A DNA stretch of 64,000 nucleotides from Maridesulfovibrio sp. (GCF_963677005.1 NZ_OY781616.1:248001-312000); one strand, 5' to 3'. Counted from the first letter of the stretch, positions 45,661 through 54,844 are shown. The notes: generated by a model not told the origin, from the letters alone. Translations and numbers: made by a program.

Positions 45661-46077
45661 TCAGATGTGCCTGCCGGCTACCCGGAAATTGACGTACAGA
45701 TTCAGCAGATAATTCCACATGCCGGTGATTAATGAAACAGCCACCCGCGATATAAGGTACTGCCAGTGCAGAAAATTCACAAGAATAAGCATGCCGCCGG
45801 TTACGATCACAAGTCCTGTCCCCGCAATCAGCAGGAAACCGAGGTACCCGTGTTTCAAAGGTCGTGAGCTGCCTTTGAAAACCATTTTTCTGCTTATAAG
45901 GTAGTTGATTGATACCGCAATGAGGAAGGTCGGACCGGCTGCGATAACCGGAGATAAGCCCAGGCAGGAAGTGAAGATGTAAAGCAGGCCGAGATCAAGC
46001 AGAAATGTTCCGCCGCCTACACATCCGTATCGGAGGAATCTTGCCAGTCCTTTTGAATCAATTCTCGGAAAGTTCAT
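45661..46077 (-). CDS. GtrA-family membrane protein
   Basis: 138-residue protein with four membrane helices, usual for GtrA/flippase-like proteins that move polyprenyl-phosphate sugars or polysaccharide units across the inner membrane. Features: FLRYGCVGGGTFLLDLGLLYIF, VIAAGPTFLIAVSINYLISRKMVF and the C-terminal NYLLNLYVNFRV. Start ATG 46077 gives the normal family length; the upstream extension to 46173 is not conserved. It lies near a nucleotide-sugar epimerase gene, which fits a role in cell-surface sugars. Confidence 0.85.
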   Translation of the reverse strand: MNFPRIDSKGLARFLRYGCVGGGTFLLDLGLLYIFTSCLGLSPVIAAGPTFLIAVSINYLISRKMVFKGSSRPLKHGYLGFLLIAGTGLVIVTGGMLILVNFLHWQYLISRVAVSLITGMWNYLLNLYVNFRVAGRHI

Positions 46078-46592
46078 ATTGCCGTTTTCGTTCGGGGCAG
46101 TAATGCGGCTGAAAGATTTTGCATGGAATACAAAAAGCCTGTCAGCACAGGAAAAGTCAAGGTCGAGGAGCAAAGATAACCGTTTTGTAACGTAGAGAGG
46201 GGATAAGAAAAGCCCCGCTGGTCAAGGGGGTGAAATCCTTGCCAACGGGGCTTGCGGCGTTCGGGTCAGGTTGCGCCAAACCCCCCGGTTGCCGTCTGGA
46301 AGAAAGGATGTTTGTTCTGGGAAGGAACAAAAGAGTGTGAGTGAAATATATTATTGTCCGGTGAACCGAATATCCTTTTTGAATGTCTGTCGGTTCTATA
46401 TCGACATTCCTTTCGATTTTCCCGGATTCCTTTCCGTGTCTTGTTGAAGAACTTATATGCATGCGTTTTCCATATGTCTAATATATAATTTGTGTCAGTT
46501 TGATATTTTAAAAGTCTTGATTCAGTGAAAAAAAGTCCGGCAGCTTTCAACTGTCCGGACTTATTTCGTTTTTCTAATTTTTAAGTGTCTGT
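46078..46592. other. 515-base gene-free region with a large hairpin
   Basis: No credible gene. It holds a long stem at 46210-46253, with AAGCCCCG (46210-46217) and CGGGGCTT (46246-46253) outside and TGGTCAAGG/CCTTGCCA inside, no T-run, and a terminator at 46531-46562 for the SDR gene. Frames of 94 and 101 codons on the minus strand here have no motifs or binding sites and are dismissed. Confidence 0.5.
46531..46562 (-). terminator. Terminator of the UDP-glucuronate decarboxylase-like gene
   Basis: AAGTCCGG near 46533-46540 pairs with CCGGACTT near 46555-46562, with an inner CAG/CTG pairing and one bulge. On the minus strand a run of T (complement of 46528-46534) follows. It lies 30 bases downstream of the SDR stop codon. 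Confidence 0.75.
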
Positions 46593-47540
46593 CTATTCTG
46601 CGAGTATACGGTCAAAATATTCTATAGTCGGCTTCAATCCTTTTTTCAGAGGTGTTGAAGGTTCCCATTCCAACACTTTTCTGGCCAGAGATATATCCGG
46701 TCGGCGCTGGGTCGGATCGTTTTCCGGCAGCGGGCGGTAGACAAGTCTGGAAGAGGAACCGGTCATATCTATAACCGTTTCCGCAAGGGCTTTTATTGTA
46801 AATTCTGTCGGGTTGCCGAGGTTTATGGGGCCGGTGAACGAATCATCGGTGTCCATTACCCGGATGAATGCATCTATCAGGTCGTCAATGTAGCAGAACG
46901 AGCGGGTCTGAGAACCGTCACCGTAAATTGTTATCGGGTCTCCGCGCAGGGCCTGGACAATGAAATTCGAGACCACGCGGCCATCGTCAACAGCCATGCG
47001 GGGCCCATATGTATTGAATATGCGCGCGACCTTGATGGGTACCCCGTGCTGCCGGTGGTAGTCGAAGAAAAGGGTTTCGGCGCAGCGTTTTCCTTCATCA
47101 TAGCAGGCCCGGAGACCGATGGGATTCACGTTGCCCCAGTAGTCCTCGGTCTGCGGATGGCAGGCCGGATCTCCATATACTTCCGATGTGGATGCCTGGA
47201 ATATTCTTGCTTTGACCCTTTTGGCCAGTCCCAGCATGTTGATGGCCCCGTGAACTGATGTCTTGGTGGTCTGCACAGGGTCAAACTGATAGTGAATAGG
47301 GGATGCCGGACAGGCCAGGTTGAATATGTTATCCGTCTCAACGTAAAGAGGAAAAGTTACATCGTGCCGCATCATTTCGAAGTAGGGGCTGTCCAGCAAC
47401 CCGACAATATTGGATTTGCGTCCGGTATAGAAATTGTCCACGCACAGGACTTCATGTCCAAGCTCAAGGAGTTTCTCACAGAGTCTGGACCCCAGAAAAC
47501 CGGCTCCGCCTGTTACTGTGTAATGCCCGGATTGTTTCAT
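46593..47540 (-). CDS. UDP-glucuronate decarboxylase-type SDR (UXS-like)
   Basis: 315-residue extended short-chain dehydrogenase acting on nucleotide sugars, producing UDP-xylose or a related sugar in the cytoplasm. Rossmann motif [15 protein letters not shown] at 10-24, catalytic triad S117-TSE/Y147-x3-K151 (YDEGKR), and [20 protein letters not shown] and [16 protein letters not shown] match UXS. A dTDP-glucose dehydratase or epimerase assignment is less likely. It may feed cell-surface polysaccharide together with the GtrA protein. Start ATG 47540. Confidence 0.88.
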   Translation of the reverse strand: MKQSGHYTVTGGAGFLGSRLCEKLLELGHEVLCVDNFYTGRKSNIVGLLDSPYFEMMRHDVTFPLYVETDNIFNLACPASPIHYQFDPVQTTKTSVHGAINMLGLAKRVKARIFQASTSEVYGDPACHPQTEDYWGNVNPIGLRACYDEGKRCAETLFFDYHRQHGVPIKVARIFNTYGPRMAVDDGRVVSNFIVQALRGDPITIYGDGSQTRSFCYIDDLIDAFIRVMDTDDSFTGPINLGNPTEFTIKALAETVIDMTGSSSRLVYRPLPENDPTQRRPDISLARKVLEWEPSTPLKKGLKPTIEYFDRILAE

Positions 47541-47690
47541 CTATTCCTCCGACAATGGAACAAAATTATAGTTATAAGTATAACTAGCTTGAAAACAAAG
47601 ATAAAACAACAGGTAAAAAACCATTTCCAATTCTTAAAAAACATTCTGCGAGGGTTTATACTTTCAAAGAATTGTATTATTCAGCAGTGT

Positions 47691-49010
47691 ATGGAAAAAT
47701 CTCTCAAAATACTGATTGTTGATGATAATGCAGTGAATCTTACTCTGCTTGAGAAACTGTTGCGGCTGGATTCTCTTGAGATTTTTAAAGCTCTTGGCGG
47801 CAGAGAAGCTGTTGAATTAAGCAGAAATCATGATTTCGCACTTATTCTTCTTGATGTTCAGATGCCGGAAATGGACGGTTACGACACTGCGCGACAGATA
47901 AAACAGATTGAGCGCTGCCGACTTGTTCCGATAATTTTTCTTACTTCAATTTACAAGGATCCGTCCTATGCCCGGATGGGATACGAGGCCGGAGCAGTAG
48001 ATTTTCTCACCCGTCCGATAGAACCGGCAATTCTGCGCGGAAAGGTCGGAGTTTTTCTTGAGCTCAAGCATCAGAAGGACCTTCTGGAGAAGGAGATAGA
48101 ACAGCGTATCTGTATAGAGAACGCCCTGCGCAAGGCCGAGGAAAAATATCGCAACCTGTTTGAGAATGCGGTGGAGGGCATTTTCCGCTCCGAACTTGCC
48201 GGTAAGTTCGAGGAGGTGAACCCTGCTCTTTCCCGTATTCTGGGTTATGATTCTCCGGAAGATGTAATTGAATGTACAACCTCGACCGGGACAATTGCCG
48301 ATCCTGAAGAACGGAAGCGGTACATTGAAGACCTGATGCGTGAAAGGGGACTCAAGGATTATGAGCTGCAGGTCCGGCGAAAGGACGGATCGCTGATCTG
48401 GATTTCAGAGAGCAGCAGGCTTTTTGAAGAACACGGTGAATTCTATGTGGAAGGAGTGATAGAGGATATTTCCCATCGAAAAGCCTGTGAACTTGAGCTT
48501 CAGGAAAAAGCTACCCTTGATGCTCTAACCGGTATTCCCAACCGCTACCTGTTTTTTGACCGGCTGCACAAATCCATTGCCAATGCCGGACGTTACAACG
48601 AACAGGTCGCCTTGCTGTTCATAGATTTGAATGATTTTAAGAAAATAAATGACAGCTATGGTCACCATGCCGGGGACCTTCTGCTTGGGCGTGTGGCCAA
48701 CAGGCTTAAGGCAAGGCTGCGTGCTTCGGATACCCTTGCCCGGTTGGGCGGGGATGAATTCTGCGTGCTGCTGGAAAGACCCGGTGACCGGGCCAGCATA
48801 ACCATGATTGCGGAAGATTTTATTACCTGTCTGGATAAACCGTTTTGCTTTGATGGAGAAAGGTGCAAGGTCGGGGCATCAATAGGAATCAGCCGGTTTC
48901 CCCAGGACGCCGGTGATGCCCATGAACTGATCAAACTGGCGGATGATGCCATGTACAGGGTGAAGGAGAGGGCAGACAGGAAATACGGGTTTTATTCCTC
49001 GGAGGATTGA
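47691..49010 (+). CDS. Response regulator with PAS and GGDEF domains
   Basis: 439-residue cytoplasmic diguanylate cyclase. Receiver domain at residues 1-120, with the phosphorylated Asp55 (LILLDVQMPEMDG), acidic DD at 11-12 and the conserved threonine/lysine region (FLTSIYKD). A coiled coil leads to a PAS domain (~145-260) and a GGDEF domain (~275-435) with intact LGGDEF near 356-361 and TLDALTGIPNR. Start at ATG 47691 (MEKSLKILIVDD); the frame is open to 47292 across the SDR gene, which is a shadow. No adjacent histidine kinase is present. Confidence 0.93.
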   Translation: MEKSLKILIVDDNAVNLTLLEKLLRLDSLEIFKALGGREAVELSRNHDFALILLDVQMPEMDGYDTARQIKQIERCRLVPIIFLTSIYKDPSYARMGYEAGAVDFLTRPIEPAILRGKVGVFLELKHQKDLLEKEIEQRICIENALRKAEEKYRNLFENAVEGIFRSELAGKFEEVNPALSRILGYDSPEDVIECTTSTGTIADPEERKRYIEDLMRERGLKDYELQVRRKDGSLIWISESSRLFEEHGEFYVEGVIEDISHRKACELELQEKATLDALTGIPNRYLFFDRLHKSIANAGRYNEQVALLFIDLNDFKKINDSYGHHAGDLLLGRVANRLKARLRASDTLARLGGDEFCVLLERPGDRASITMIAEDFITCLDKPFCFDGERCKVGASIGISRFPQDAGDAHELIKLADDAMYRVKERADRKYGFYSSED

Positions 49011-49067
49011 TCGGAGGCTGTTTTTTCACTGTATCCATTTGTCGCCGCACTGTCGGGCGTTATTGAG

Positions 49068-49104
49068 AGTGTTTCTTCCTGATTCAGGAGGAAACACTTT
49101 TTTT
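49068..49104 (+). terminator. Terminator after the response-regulator gene
   Basis: AGTGTTTCTTCCT (49068-49080) pairs with AGGAGGAAACACT (49086-49098), one G-T wobble, five-base loop, then seven T. A strong rho-independent terminator isolating the nuo operon from upstream transcription. Confidence 0.93.
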
Positions 49105-49431
49105 GTGGATAGTTATGGGTAGAATTGAACCGGTCCGGTCGGTTGTGTCGAATTGATACGCCTATCTACTGGAAAAATTTTTTTGTGAAAAAAATTACTA
49201 ACTCCTAAACCCCGTCATAAAAGAATCGAGCATGCATTTGTCTATAGTGTGTCAACTTTTTTCGGGGAAAATGCCCTTGTAGAAGCTGTAATATATGTTA
49301 AAAAGGGTTCAAATTTTTCAAACATATATTTCTTTTCCGTAATAGTTTGAATTTTCACTCCAAAAGAATGTGATATATTGAACTGACAACAGTTTTATCA
49401 CTAATCGAAGCGACTTCTGCGGTCCGGTTTC

Positions 49432-49462
49432 TTGACACTACAAATGACCGGTGAGATATGTT
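49432..49462 (+). promoter_or_regulatory. Candidate promoter of the nuo operon
   Basis: TTGACA at 49432-49437 is an exact -35 box. The best -10 candidates at suitable distance, GATATG or TATGTT, match only partly. It would give a leader of about 110 bases before nuoA. Confidence 0.3.
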
Positions 49463-49583
49463 TGATTAAAAATATTTTTCCTGAATTCAATGTGTTCCCT
49501 AGGTTTTGGTTGTTTGTAAAACTAAAATGATATAAGTATTCTTTTCGTGTTACTAATTTTTTAAAAATAAGAGAGGTGAAAGG

Positions 49584-49939
49584 ATGGTTTTTTCCTGGCT
49601 GCAGTTTGCCGTCTTCCTGTTTCTCATAGGAGGGCTACTTTTTGCCGGTGGGCCGTTGATCCTGTCCGCTCTTGTGGCTCCCAGGGCCAAAGGCGGGGAC
49701 ATGGGCATGCCTTTTGAGTGCGGCATGCGTCCGCACGGCAGGGCATGGAATCAGTTCGGCATAAGCTATTACGTTTATGCTTTGCTGTTTCTGGCCTTTG
49801 ATGTCGACGTTCTTTACCTCTTCCCGGTAGCCACCTGGTATCCGGAAGCTGACGGCCTCTACGCTTTTATAGAGGTTGCCGGCTTCCTGTCCGTTCTTGC
49901 TGTCGCAATCATCTACTTCTGGAAAAAAGGAGTGTTCAC

Positions 49940-49961
<22 letters not shown>
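49584..49961 (+). CDS. nuoA: Complex I subunit NuoA (membrane)
   Basis: Small membrane subunit of the proton-pumping NADH dehydrogenase-type complex. The 125-residue product has three helices and the highly conserved motif PFECGM near residue 43 with [12 protein letters not shown] around 72-84. It begins the operon with a strong GAGAGGTGAAAGG binding site. Its end overlaps nuoB by 22 bases (49940-49961). Confidence 0.95.
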
Positions 49962-50475
<514 letters not shown>

Positions 50476-50476
<1 letters not shown>

Positions 50477-51015
50477 TGATGGGGAAAGATTTCAATCTAC
50501 CGGTCAGTCCGCTGATGGTTGGCAAGGGTAATCCGGCTGTTTCAGGGGTTAATTTCAATGTTTTTCTTCTTGCCGATGATATTGTCGAGGCTGCAGAAGC
50601 AATGCTTCAGCAGGGGTATCATCTGGAAAATATTGATGCCGTGGATGTGACGGAAGGTCTTCTGGTCACTTATCATTATGCCCATTTCACAAAATCCGGG
50701 CGCATAGCCCACCGGGTCATGGTCTCGCGGGACGAGGCGAAAATACCGTCCATTTCATCCGTTTTTCAGGGAGCGGACTGGCACGAAAGAGAGTGCCGGG
50801 ATTTCCATGGACTGGAGTTCAGCGGACATCCCAACCTCCTTCCGCTGCTTCTAGATCCTGAAATTCCCTGCGGGGTGCTGCTGAAGGATGACAGTTCCCG
50901 CAAGGCCCTGAAGGAAGTGCTTAGTCCGGGTGAAATTGTTTTCAAGGCTGACGGCTTCAACCTTTTCGACAAGGAAGAGCCCGCCCCTGAACAGGCAGAG
51001 GGGCAGGAACAGTGA
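50476..51015 (+). CDS. nuoC: Complex I subunit NuoC (30 kDa)
   Basis: Peripheral-arm subunit of complex I. 179 residues from ATG 50476 (TAATG overlap with nuoB; GGAG eight bases upstream); an ATG one codon later is equally possible. The diagnostic segment HERECRDFHGLEFSGHPNLLPLLL (residues ~98-121) corresponds to the ERE-x-D-x-FG-x-x-FxGHP motif. The C-terminus is acidic and Glu/Gln-rich. Separate from nuoD, not fused as in E. coli. The GTGA at its stop may start the small frame that follows. Confidence 0.94.
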
Positions 51016-51152
51016 CCCTTCATGAAACCTTACGTGCGGGAAAGATCGTTCTGTATGAACGTCAGGATGGGGTTTTTGATCCGAACTCAGGTTCCTTCAA
51101 CATCAATCAACAGCGCGCAGCGCATCACTTTCAACACGGCAGGCTGTTATGA
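51012..51152 (+). CDS. Candidate 46-codon gene wedged between nuoC and nuoD
   Basis: A short frame beginning with GTG at 51012, overlapping the nuoC stop (GTGA), and ending with TGA at 51150-51152, overlapping the nuoD ATG (ATGA). Both junctions are typical of translationally coupled neighbours. GCAGG lies five bases upstream of the GTG, and GGCAGG five bases upstream of nuoD. The 46-residue product (TLHETLRAGKIVLYERQDGVF near the N-terminus) is hydrophilic, His/Gln-rich at the end, with no membrane segment. No known family recognised. Another frame (51022-51165) is also open here, so coding is not certain. Confidence 0.45.
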   Translation: MTLHETLRAGKIVLYERQDGVFDPNSGSFNINQQRAAHHFQHGRLL

Positions 51153-52300
51153 ATACATTTCTTGAAGGTGATTTCTATACCAATCATTTCGAGAAGGGTG
51201 CGGATGAACATACCATGATTCTGAACATGGGGCCGCAGCATCCTTCCACTCATGGAGTTTTGCGGGTCATTCTGGAACTTGACGGCGAGTATATTGTCCG
51301 CGCCGAGCCGGTTCTGGGCTACCTGCATCGCATGCACGAAAAAATGGCCGAAACCAAGACCTGGGTGCAGTTCATGCCCAATATGGGTCGGGTGGACTAT
51401 CTGCACCCGCTGGCCTGGAACCATGCCTATGTGGGTGCGGTGGAAAAGCTGGCCGGAATCGAGGTTCCCGAACGCGCGGAATTCATCCGGGTAATCACTA
51501 CGGAATTGAACCGCATTTCCTCGCATCTGATCTGGTGGGGAGCATATCTGCTTGACCTCGGAGCCTTTACTCCCATCATGTATGCGTTTGATGATCGCGA
51601 ATACCTTCTGGATATGATGCAGAAGGTTACCGGTGCAAGGCTCACGTACAGCAATTTCCGTTTCGGCGGTGTCGTGCACGATCTGGACGACGGGTTTGCG
51701 GACAAATGCAGAATTTTCATCAAGCGTCTGCGTGACCGGTTGCCCATGTACAAAGATCTGGTCACGGACAACGTGATTCTGCGTAAACGCATTGAAGAGA
51801 TCGGTTACATGGATGAGGCCATGTGCACCCGTTACGGTGCAAGCGGACCTGTTGTCCGCGGGGCCGGGGTCAAGTTCGATACCCGCGTTGCGGAACCTTA
51901 TTCCATCTATGACCGTTTCGACTGGGAAGTGCCGGTATATCACGAGGCTGATTCAATGGCCCGCTACATGGTTCGCATGGACGAAATCAAGCAGAGCCTG
52001 AGGATAGTCGAGCAGGCTCTGGATCAGATTCCCGAAGGTGAACATATAATCAAGAAAGCCCCGAAACCGACATGGAAACCTCCGGTAGGTGAAGCCTATT
52101 TTTCCACCGAAGGCGCCCGGGGCAAGGTCGGGGTTCACGTGGTAAGCGACGGCAGCAAGAATCCGTACCGGATCAAGCTGCGCGCACCAGGATTTTCCAA
52201 CCTGTCCCTGTTCGCCGAATGTGCGAAAGGAACAATGCTGGCAGATGCAGTCGCCATTCTCGGCAGTCTGGACATGGTAATACCCGAAATCGACAGGTAG
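51149..52300 (+). CDS. nuoD: Complex I subunit NuoD (49 kDa, quinone site)
   Basis: Peripheral subunit that forms the quinone-reduction chamber with NuoB. 383 residues. Key signatures: NMGPQHPSTHGVLRVILELDG near the N-terminus (residues ~27-47), GYLHRMHEKMAE, RVDYLHPLAWNHAYV, and the C-terminal RIKLRAPGFSNLSLFAEC with GSLDMVIPEIDR. The hydrogenase nickel cysteines are absent, as expected in complex I. It precedes nuoH by 13 bases with an AGGAG binding site. Confidence 0.96.
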   Translation: MNTFLEGDFYTNHFEKGADEHTMILNMGPQHPSTHGVLRVILELDGEYIVRAEPVLGYLHRMHEKMAETKTWVQFMPNMGRVDYLHPLAWNHAYVGAVEKLAGIEVPERAEFIRVITTELNRISSHLIWWGAYLLDLGAFTPIMYAFDDREYLLDMMQKVTGARLTYSNFRFGGVVHDLDDGFADKCRIFIKRLRDRLPMYKDLVTDNVILRKRIEEIGYMDEAMCTRYGASGPVVRGAGVKFDTRVAEPYSIYDRFDWEVPVYHEADSMARYMVRMDEIKQSLRIVEQALDQIPEGEHIIKKAPKPTWKPPVGEAYFSTEGARGKVGVHVVSDGSKNPYRIKLRAPGFSNLSLFAECAKGTMLADAVAILGSLDMVIPEIDR

Positions 52301-52313
52301 ACAGGAGTTTCAA

Positions 52314-53282
52314 ATGTCTCAAATTCCCGTTGAACTCGTTAAACTGCTCATCGCACTGGTGGCGGTTGCTGCATTTGTGGGCCTGAACGGGCTGGTACTG
52401 GTCTACCTTGAGCGTAAAATCGCCGGGCATGTCCAGCGCAGGCCCGGGCCGTATGAAGTCGGTCCGCATGGAATACTCCAGCCTCTGGCCGACGCAGCCA
52501 AACTTATCGGAAAACAGCTGTTTACTCCGACAGGAGCGGACAAGCTGCTCTTCTGGGCGGCACCGGTTCTTTCCTTTCTTCCGGTGTTGCTTCTCTTCCT
52601 CCCCATCCCTTTCGGTCCCATTGCGACCGGAATGGAAATGAACCTCGGCCTGCTTCTCATTCTGGCCTTCTCCGGCCTGAATGTCCTCGCCCTATGTCTG
52701 GCAGGCTGGGGTTCTAACAACAAATGGGGGATTCTCGGTGCGGCAAGGGCGGTGGCCCAATCCGTTGCCTATGAGATTCCCCTGCTGCTTTCGGTGCTGG
52801 CAATAGCCTTCATGACCGGGAGCCTGAATCTGAGCACGGTGGTTGAAGGGCAGGGAGGCTGGCCCTGGCAGTGGAACGCTTTTGTGCAGCCGCTTGCTTT
52901 CATCATCTATTTTGTCAGTGCCCTCGGCGAAACAAACCGGGCGCCCTTTGACCTGCCCGAAGCGGAAAGCGAACTTACCGCAGGGTTCCATACCGAGTAT
53001 TCCGGTATGGGGTTCGGTATGTTCTTCCTGGCCGAATACGCGAACATGATCGTGGTCTGTTCCGTGGCAGCGGCTCTCTTTCTCGGCGGATGGCAGGGAC
53101 CGTTCTTTAACGGTTCATGGTGGTTCCTGGCCAAGGTTTACGTGCTGCTGGTGGTTATGATCTGGCTGCGCTGGACCTACCCCCGTGTGCGGTTTGACCA
53201 GCTTTTGAACATCAACTGGAAGTGGCTCATGCCCCTTGCTCTGGCGAATCTGTTCATCACTGCTTTTGTGGTCAAGCTTTAA
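52314..53282 (+). CDS. nuoH: Complex I subunit NuoH (membrane, quinone tunnel)
   Basis: Eight-helix membrane subunit linking the peripheral and membrane arms. 322 residues, with the family motifs ERKIAGHVQRRPGPYEVGPHGILQPLADAAKL (~32-63), FVSALGETNRAPFDLPEAESELTAGFHTEYSGM (~199-231) and LRWTYPRVRFDQLL. All typical charged residues of the E-channel are present. It is followed by a 159-base gap with a structured RNA-like element before nuoI. Confidence 0.96.
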   Translation: MSQIPVELVKLLIALVAVAAFVGLNGLVLVYLERKIAGHVQRRPGPYEVGPHGILQPLADAAKLIGKQLFTPTGADKLLFWAAPVLSFLPVLLLFLPIPFGPIATGMEMNLGLLLILAFSGLNVLALCLAGWGSNNKWGILGAARAVAQSVAYEIPLLLSVLAIAFMTGSLNLSTVVEGQGGWPWQWNAFVQPLAFIIYFVSALGETNRAPFDLPEAESELTAGFHTEYSGMGFGMFFLAEYANMIVVCSVAAALFLGGWQGPFFNGSWWFLAKVYVLLVVMIWLRWTYPRVRFDQLLNINWKWLMPLALANLFITAFVVKL

Positions 53283-53441
53283 GCTGCGGAGCATGATCGG
53301 TTTCGGAAGTGGGGAATCATTTTAAGAAAAATTCAACGTCAACTGTGGAGAAGCTTTATTGAGTCCGGACAGGCAGGGGGATGACTTAACAAATCCCGGT
53401 CCGGTTGCAGAAGGCAGCACAGGTTAAAAGGGCGGTGGAAT
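53283..53441 (+). other. Structured 159-base spacer between nuoH and nuoI
   Basis: Only long gap inside the nuo operon. It contains a nested inverted repeat: CCGGAC (53365-53370) with GTCCGG (53399-53404), and inside it GGGAT (53378-53382) with ATCCC (53393-53397). No T-run follows, and no gene is visible. The first half is AT-rich. It may set differential expression of the two operon halves. Confidence 0.45.
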
Positions 53442-54020
53442 ATGAGTGCAATGAAAAAGGTGTGGGATAACGTGGCCTCGTTGTGGTCCCTGATTGTGGG
53501 GCTCAAGGTCACGGGTAAGAACTATATGGATAAGCAGGTCACCCTGCATTATCCGCGGGCCACGGTCAGTGATGCCCAGCTTGAAGGGTTCAGGGGCCCA
53601 TTGGAGCTGATCGGTAAGCCCAAGACCCCTGACAAGCCGAAGTGCATAGCCTGCATGATGTGCGTTACCGCATGTCCCAGCAAATGCATAACGGTTGTAA
53701 AGGCCAAGGCTCCGAAGCCCACCGAGGCCGAACTGCAGGCCATGAAAGAGGCGGAGGAAAGGGGGGAGAAGGTCAAGAAGCCTTCGGCCCCAAAGGAACC
53801 GGCCAAATTCCTGTACGATTTCTCCCTGTGTTCGCTTTGCGGATCCTGCGTTGAAAACTGTCCTGTCAAATCCCTGCGCTATTCTTCGAATGTGTATCTT
53901 ACGGGATTCAGTCGCAAGGATTTCAAGATGGACCTGCTAGCCAGGCTTGCAGACCGGGCAGGAGCCGCAAAGGAAGCCGCTGTTGAACCATCTGAAAATT
54001 CAACAAGGAAAGACTCATGA
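53442..54020 (+). CDS. nuoI: Complex I subunit NuoI (two 4Fe-4S clusters)
   Basis: Peripheral ferredoxin-like subunit. 192 residues. Two cluster motifs are intact: C68, C71, C74, C78 (CIACMMCVTACP) and C130, C133, C136, C140 (CSLCGSCVENCP). Between them lies a charged Lys/Glu/Pro segment (~88-122, KAPKPTEAELQAMKEAEERG) about 25-30 residues longer than usual. Also a long N-terminal helix (~10-30) and an Ala/Arg-rich tail. A GGGCGGTGG binding site precedes ATG 53442; ATG 53451 is also possible. Confidence 0.93.
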   Translation: MSAMKKVWDNVASLWSLIVGLKVTGKNYMDKQVTLHYPRATVSDAQLEGFRGPLELIGKPKTPDKPKCIACMMCVTACPSKCITVVKAKAPKPTEAELQAMKEAEERGEKVKKPSAPKEPAKFLYDFSLCSLCGSCVENCPVKSLRYSSNVYLTGFSRKDFKMDLLARLADRAGAAKEAAVEPSENSTRKDS

Positions 54021-54535
54021 TGGAACTGCTCGCAAAAATAGCTTTCGCTGTCTACGCGCTGCTGATAGTCGGCGGCGGGTGTGCCGCCGTGGGAGCCCAT
54101 AGTCTGATCCGGGCCATGGCAGGGCTTATTGCCTCCCTGCTCGGCGTGGCCGGAATGTATATGCTTATGGCGGCGCCGTTTATGGCCTTCATGCAGATCC
54201 TTATCTATGTGGGGGCGGTATGCGTGCTCATCTTCTTCGCCATCATGCTCACCAGGGCTGACGACCAGGGGGTTGAATCAGGTACGCGCAGACCCGGCAA
54301 GGCCGCTCTTTCGGCTCTGACTTTCATTGCCCCGGTTTTCGTGATCGGTGTTGTACTGGCAAAGTTTCAGCCCGCATCGGTCAGCATTCCCATGGAGATC
54401 CCGCTGAAAGTGATCGGCAAGGGATTGCTGGAGGATTACCCGGTTGCATTCGAGTTGATATCGGTTGTGCTGCTGGCGGCAATGTCCGGGGCAGTATTGC
54501 TGACATTTGAAAAGAAAGGGGGGAAAGCTCAATGA
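54017..54535 (+). CDS. nuoJ: Complex I subunit NuoJ (membrane)
   Basis: Five-helix membrane subunit of complex I, 172 residues. Family features are GAHSLIRAMAGLIASLLGVAGMYMLMAAPFMAFMQILIYVGAVCVLIFFAIML (pi-bulge helix region, residues ~25-80), then a cytoplasmic RADDQGVESG loop and further helices. The ATG at 54017 overlaps the nuoI stop by four bases (ATGA), and its end overlaps nuoK by four bases. Confidence 0.94.
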   Translation: MMELLAKIAFAVYALLIVGGGCAAVGAHSLIRAMAGLIASLLGVAGMYMLMAAPFMAFMQILIYVGAVCVLIFFAIMLTRADDQGVESGTRRPGKAALSALTFIAPVFVIGVVLAKFQPASVSIPMEIPLKVIGKGLLEDYPVAFELISVVLLAAMSGAVLLTFEKKGGKAQ

Positions 54536-54840
54536 GTCCTCTTCTGATGTATCAACTGGTGGCCCTGGTGCTGCTGGCGATCGGACTGTACGGGATTGTC
54601 TGGCGCAAATCCCTTGTCGGGATGCTTATTTCTGTTGAGTTGATGCTCAACGGGGCGGGGCTGTCCATAGTCGCCGCTTCGCAGCTCACAACGCCGGGAA
54701 ACGGAGCAGGGCAGATTGCCGCACTTTTCGTCATGGGGCTGGCCGCAGCCGAGGCGACTCTTGTGCTGGCGATCATAGTAGTAGTTGTCAAGCGGTTCAA
54801 AACTGCCGAAACAGACGCAGTATCAAGGCTGAAAGGGTGA
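54532..54840 (+). CDS. nuoK: Complex I subunit NuoK (membrane)
   Basis: Three-helix membrane subunit that contributes conserved glutamates to the proton path. In the 102-residue product, the first glutamate is in ISVELMLNGAGL (residue ~36) and the second in GLAAAEATLVLAIIV (~72). The start overlaps nuoJ, the stop precedes the MrpD-like gene by four bases. A polar tail (KTAETDAVSRLKG) faces the cytoplasm. Confidence 0.94.
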   Translation: MSPLLMYQLVALVLLAIGLYGIVWRKSLVGMLISVELMLNGAGLSIVAASQLTTPGNGAGQIAALFVMGLAAAEATLVLAIIVVVVKRFKTAETDAVSRLKG

Positions 54841-54844
54841 TCTC

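Larger units (their letters stand above)
49011..49583 (+). other. 573-base leader region of the nuo operon
   Basis: AT-rich stretch before nuoA. It contains the terminator of the upstream gene at 49068-49104 and two possible promoters: TTGACA (49432-49437) with a weak -10 around 49455-49462, and TATAAG at 49531-49536 with poor -35 candidates. A strong GAGAGGTGAAAGG precedes nuoA. No gene was found here. Confidence 0.45.

Noticed and set aside
46157..46550. Two minus-strand frames of 94-101 codons in the gap before gtrA
   Set aside because: They overlap each other, have no binding sites, and cross the hairpin and terminator.
47292..47690. 133-codon N-terminal extension of the response regulator
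   Set aside because: Antisense to the SDR gene, no domain; the receiver domain starts exactly at ATG 47691.
51022..51165. Alternative 47-codon frame (ATG 51022) in the nuoC-nuoD gap
   Set aside because: No ribosome binding site, and it runs into nuoD in another frame. The GTG frame at 51012 has exact coupling at both ends and is preferred.
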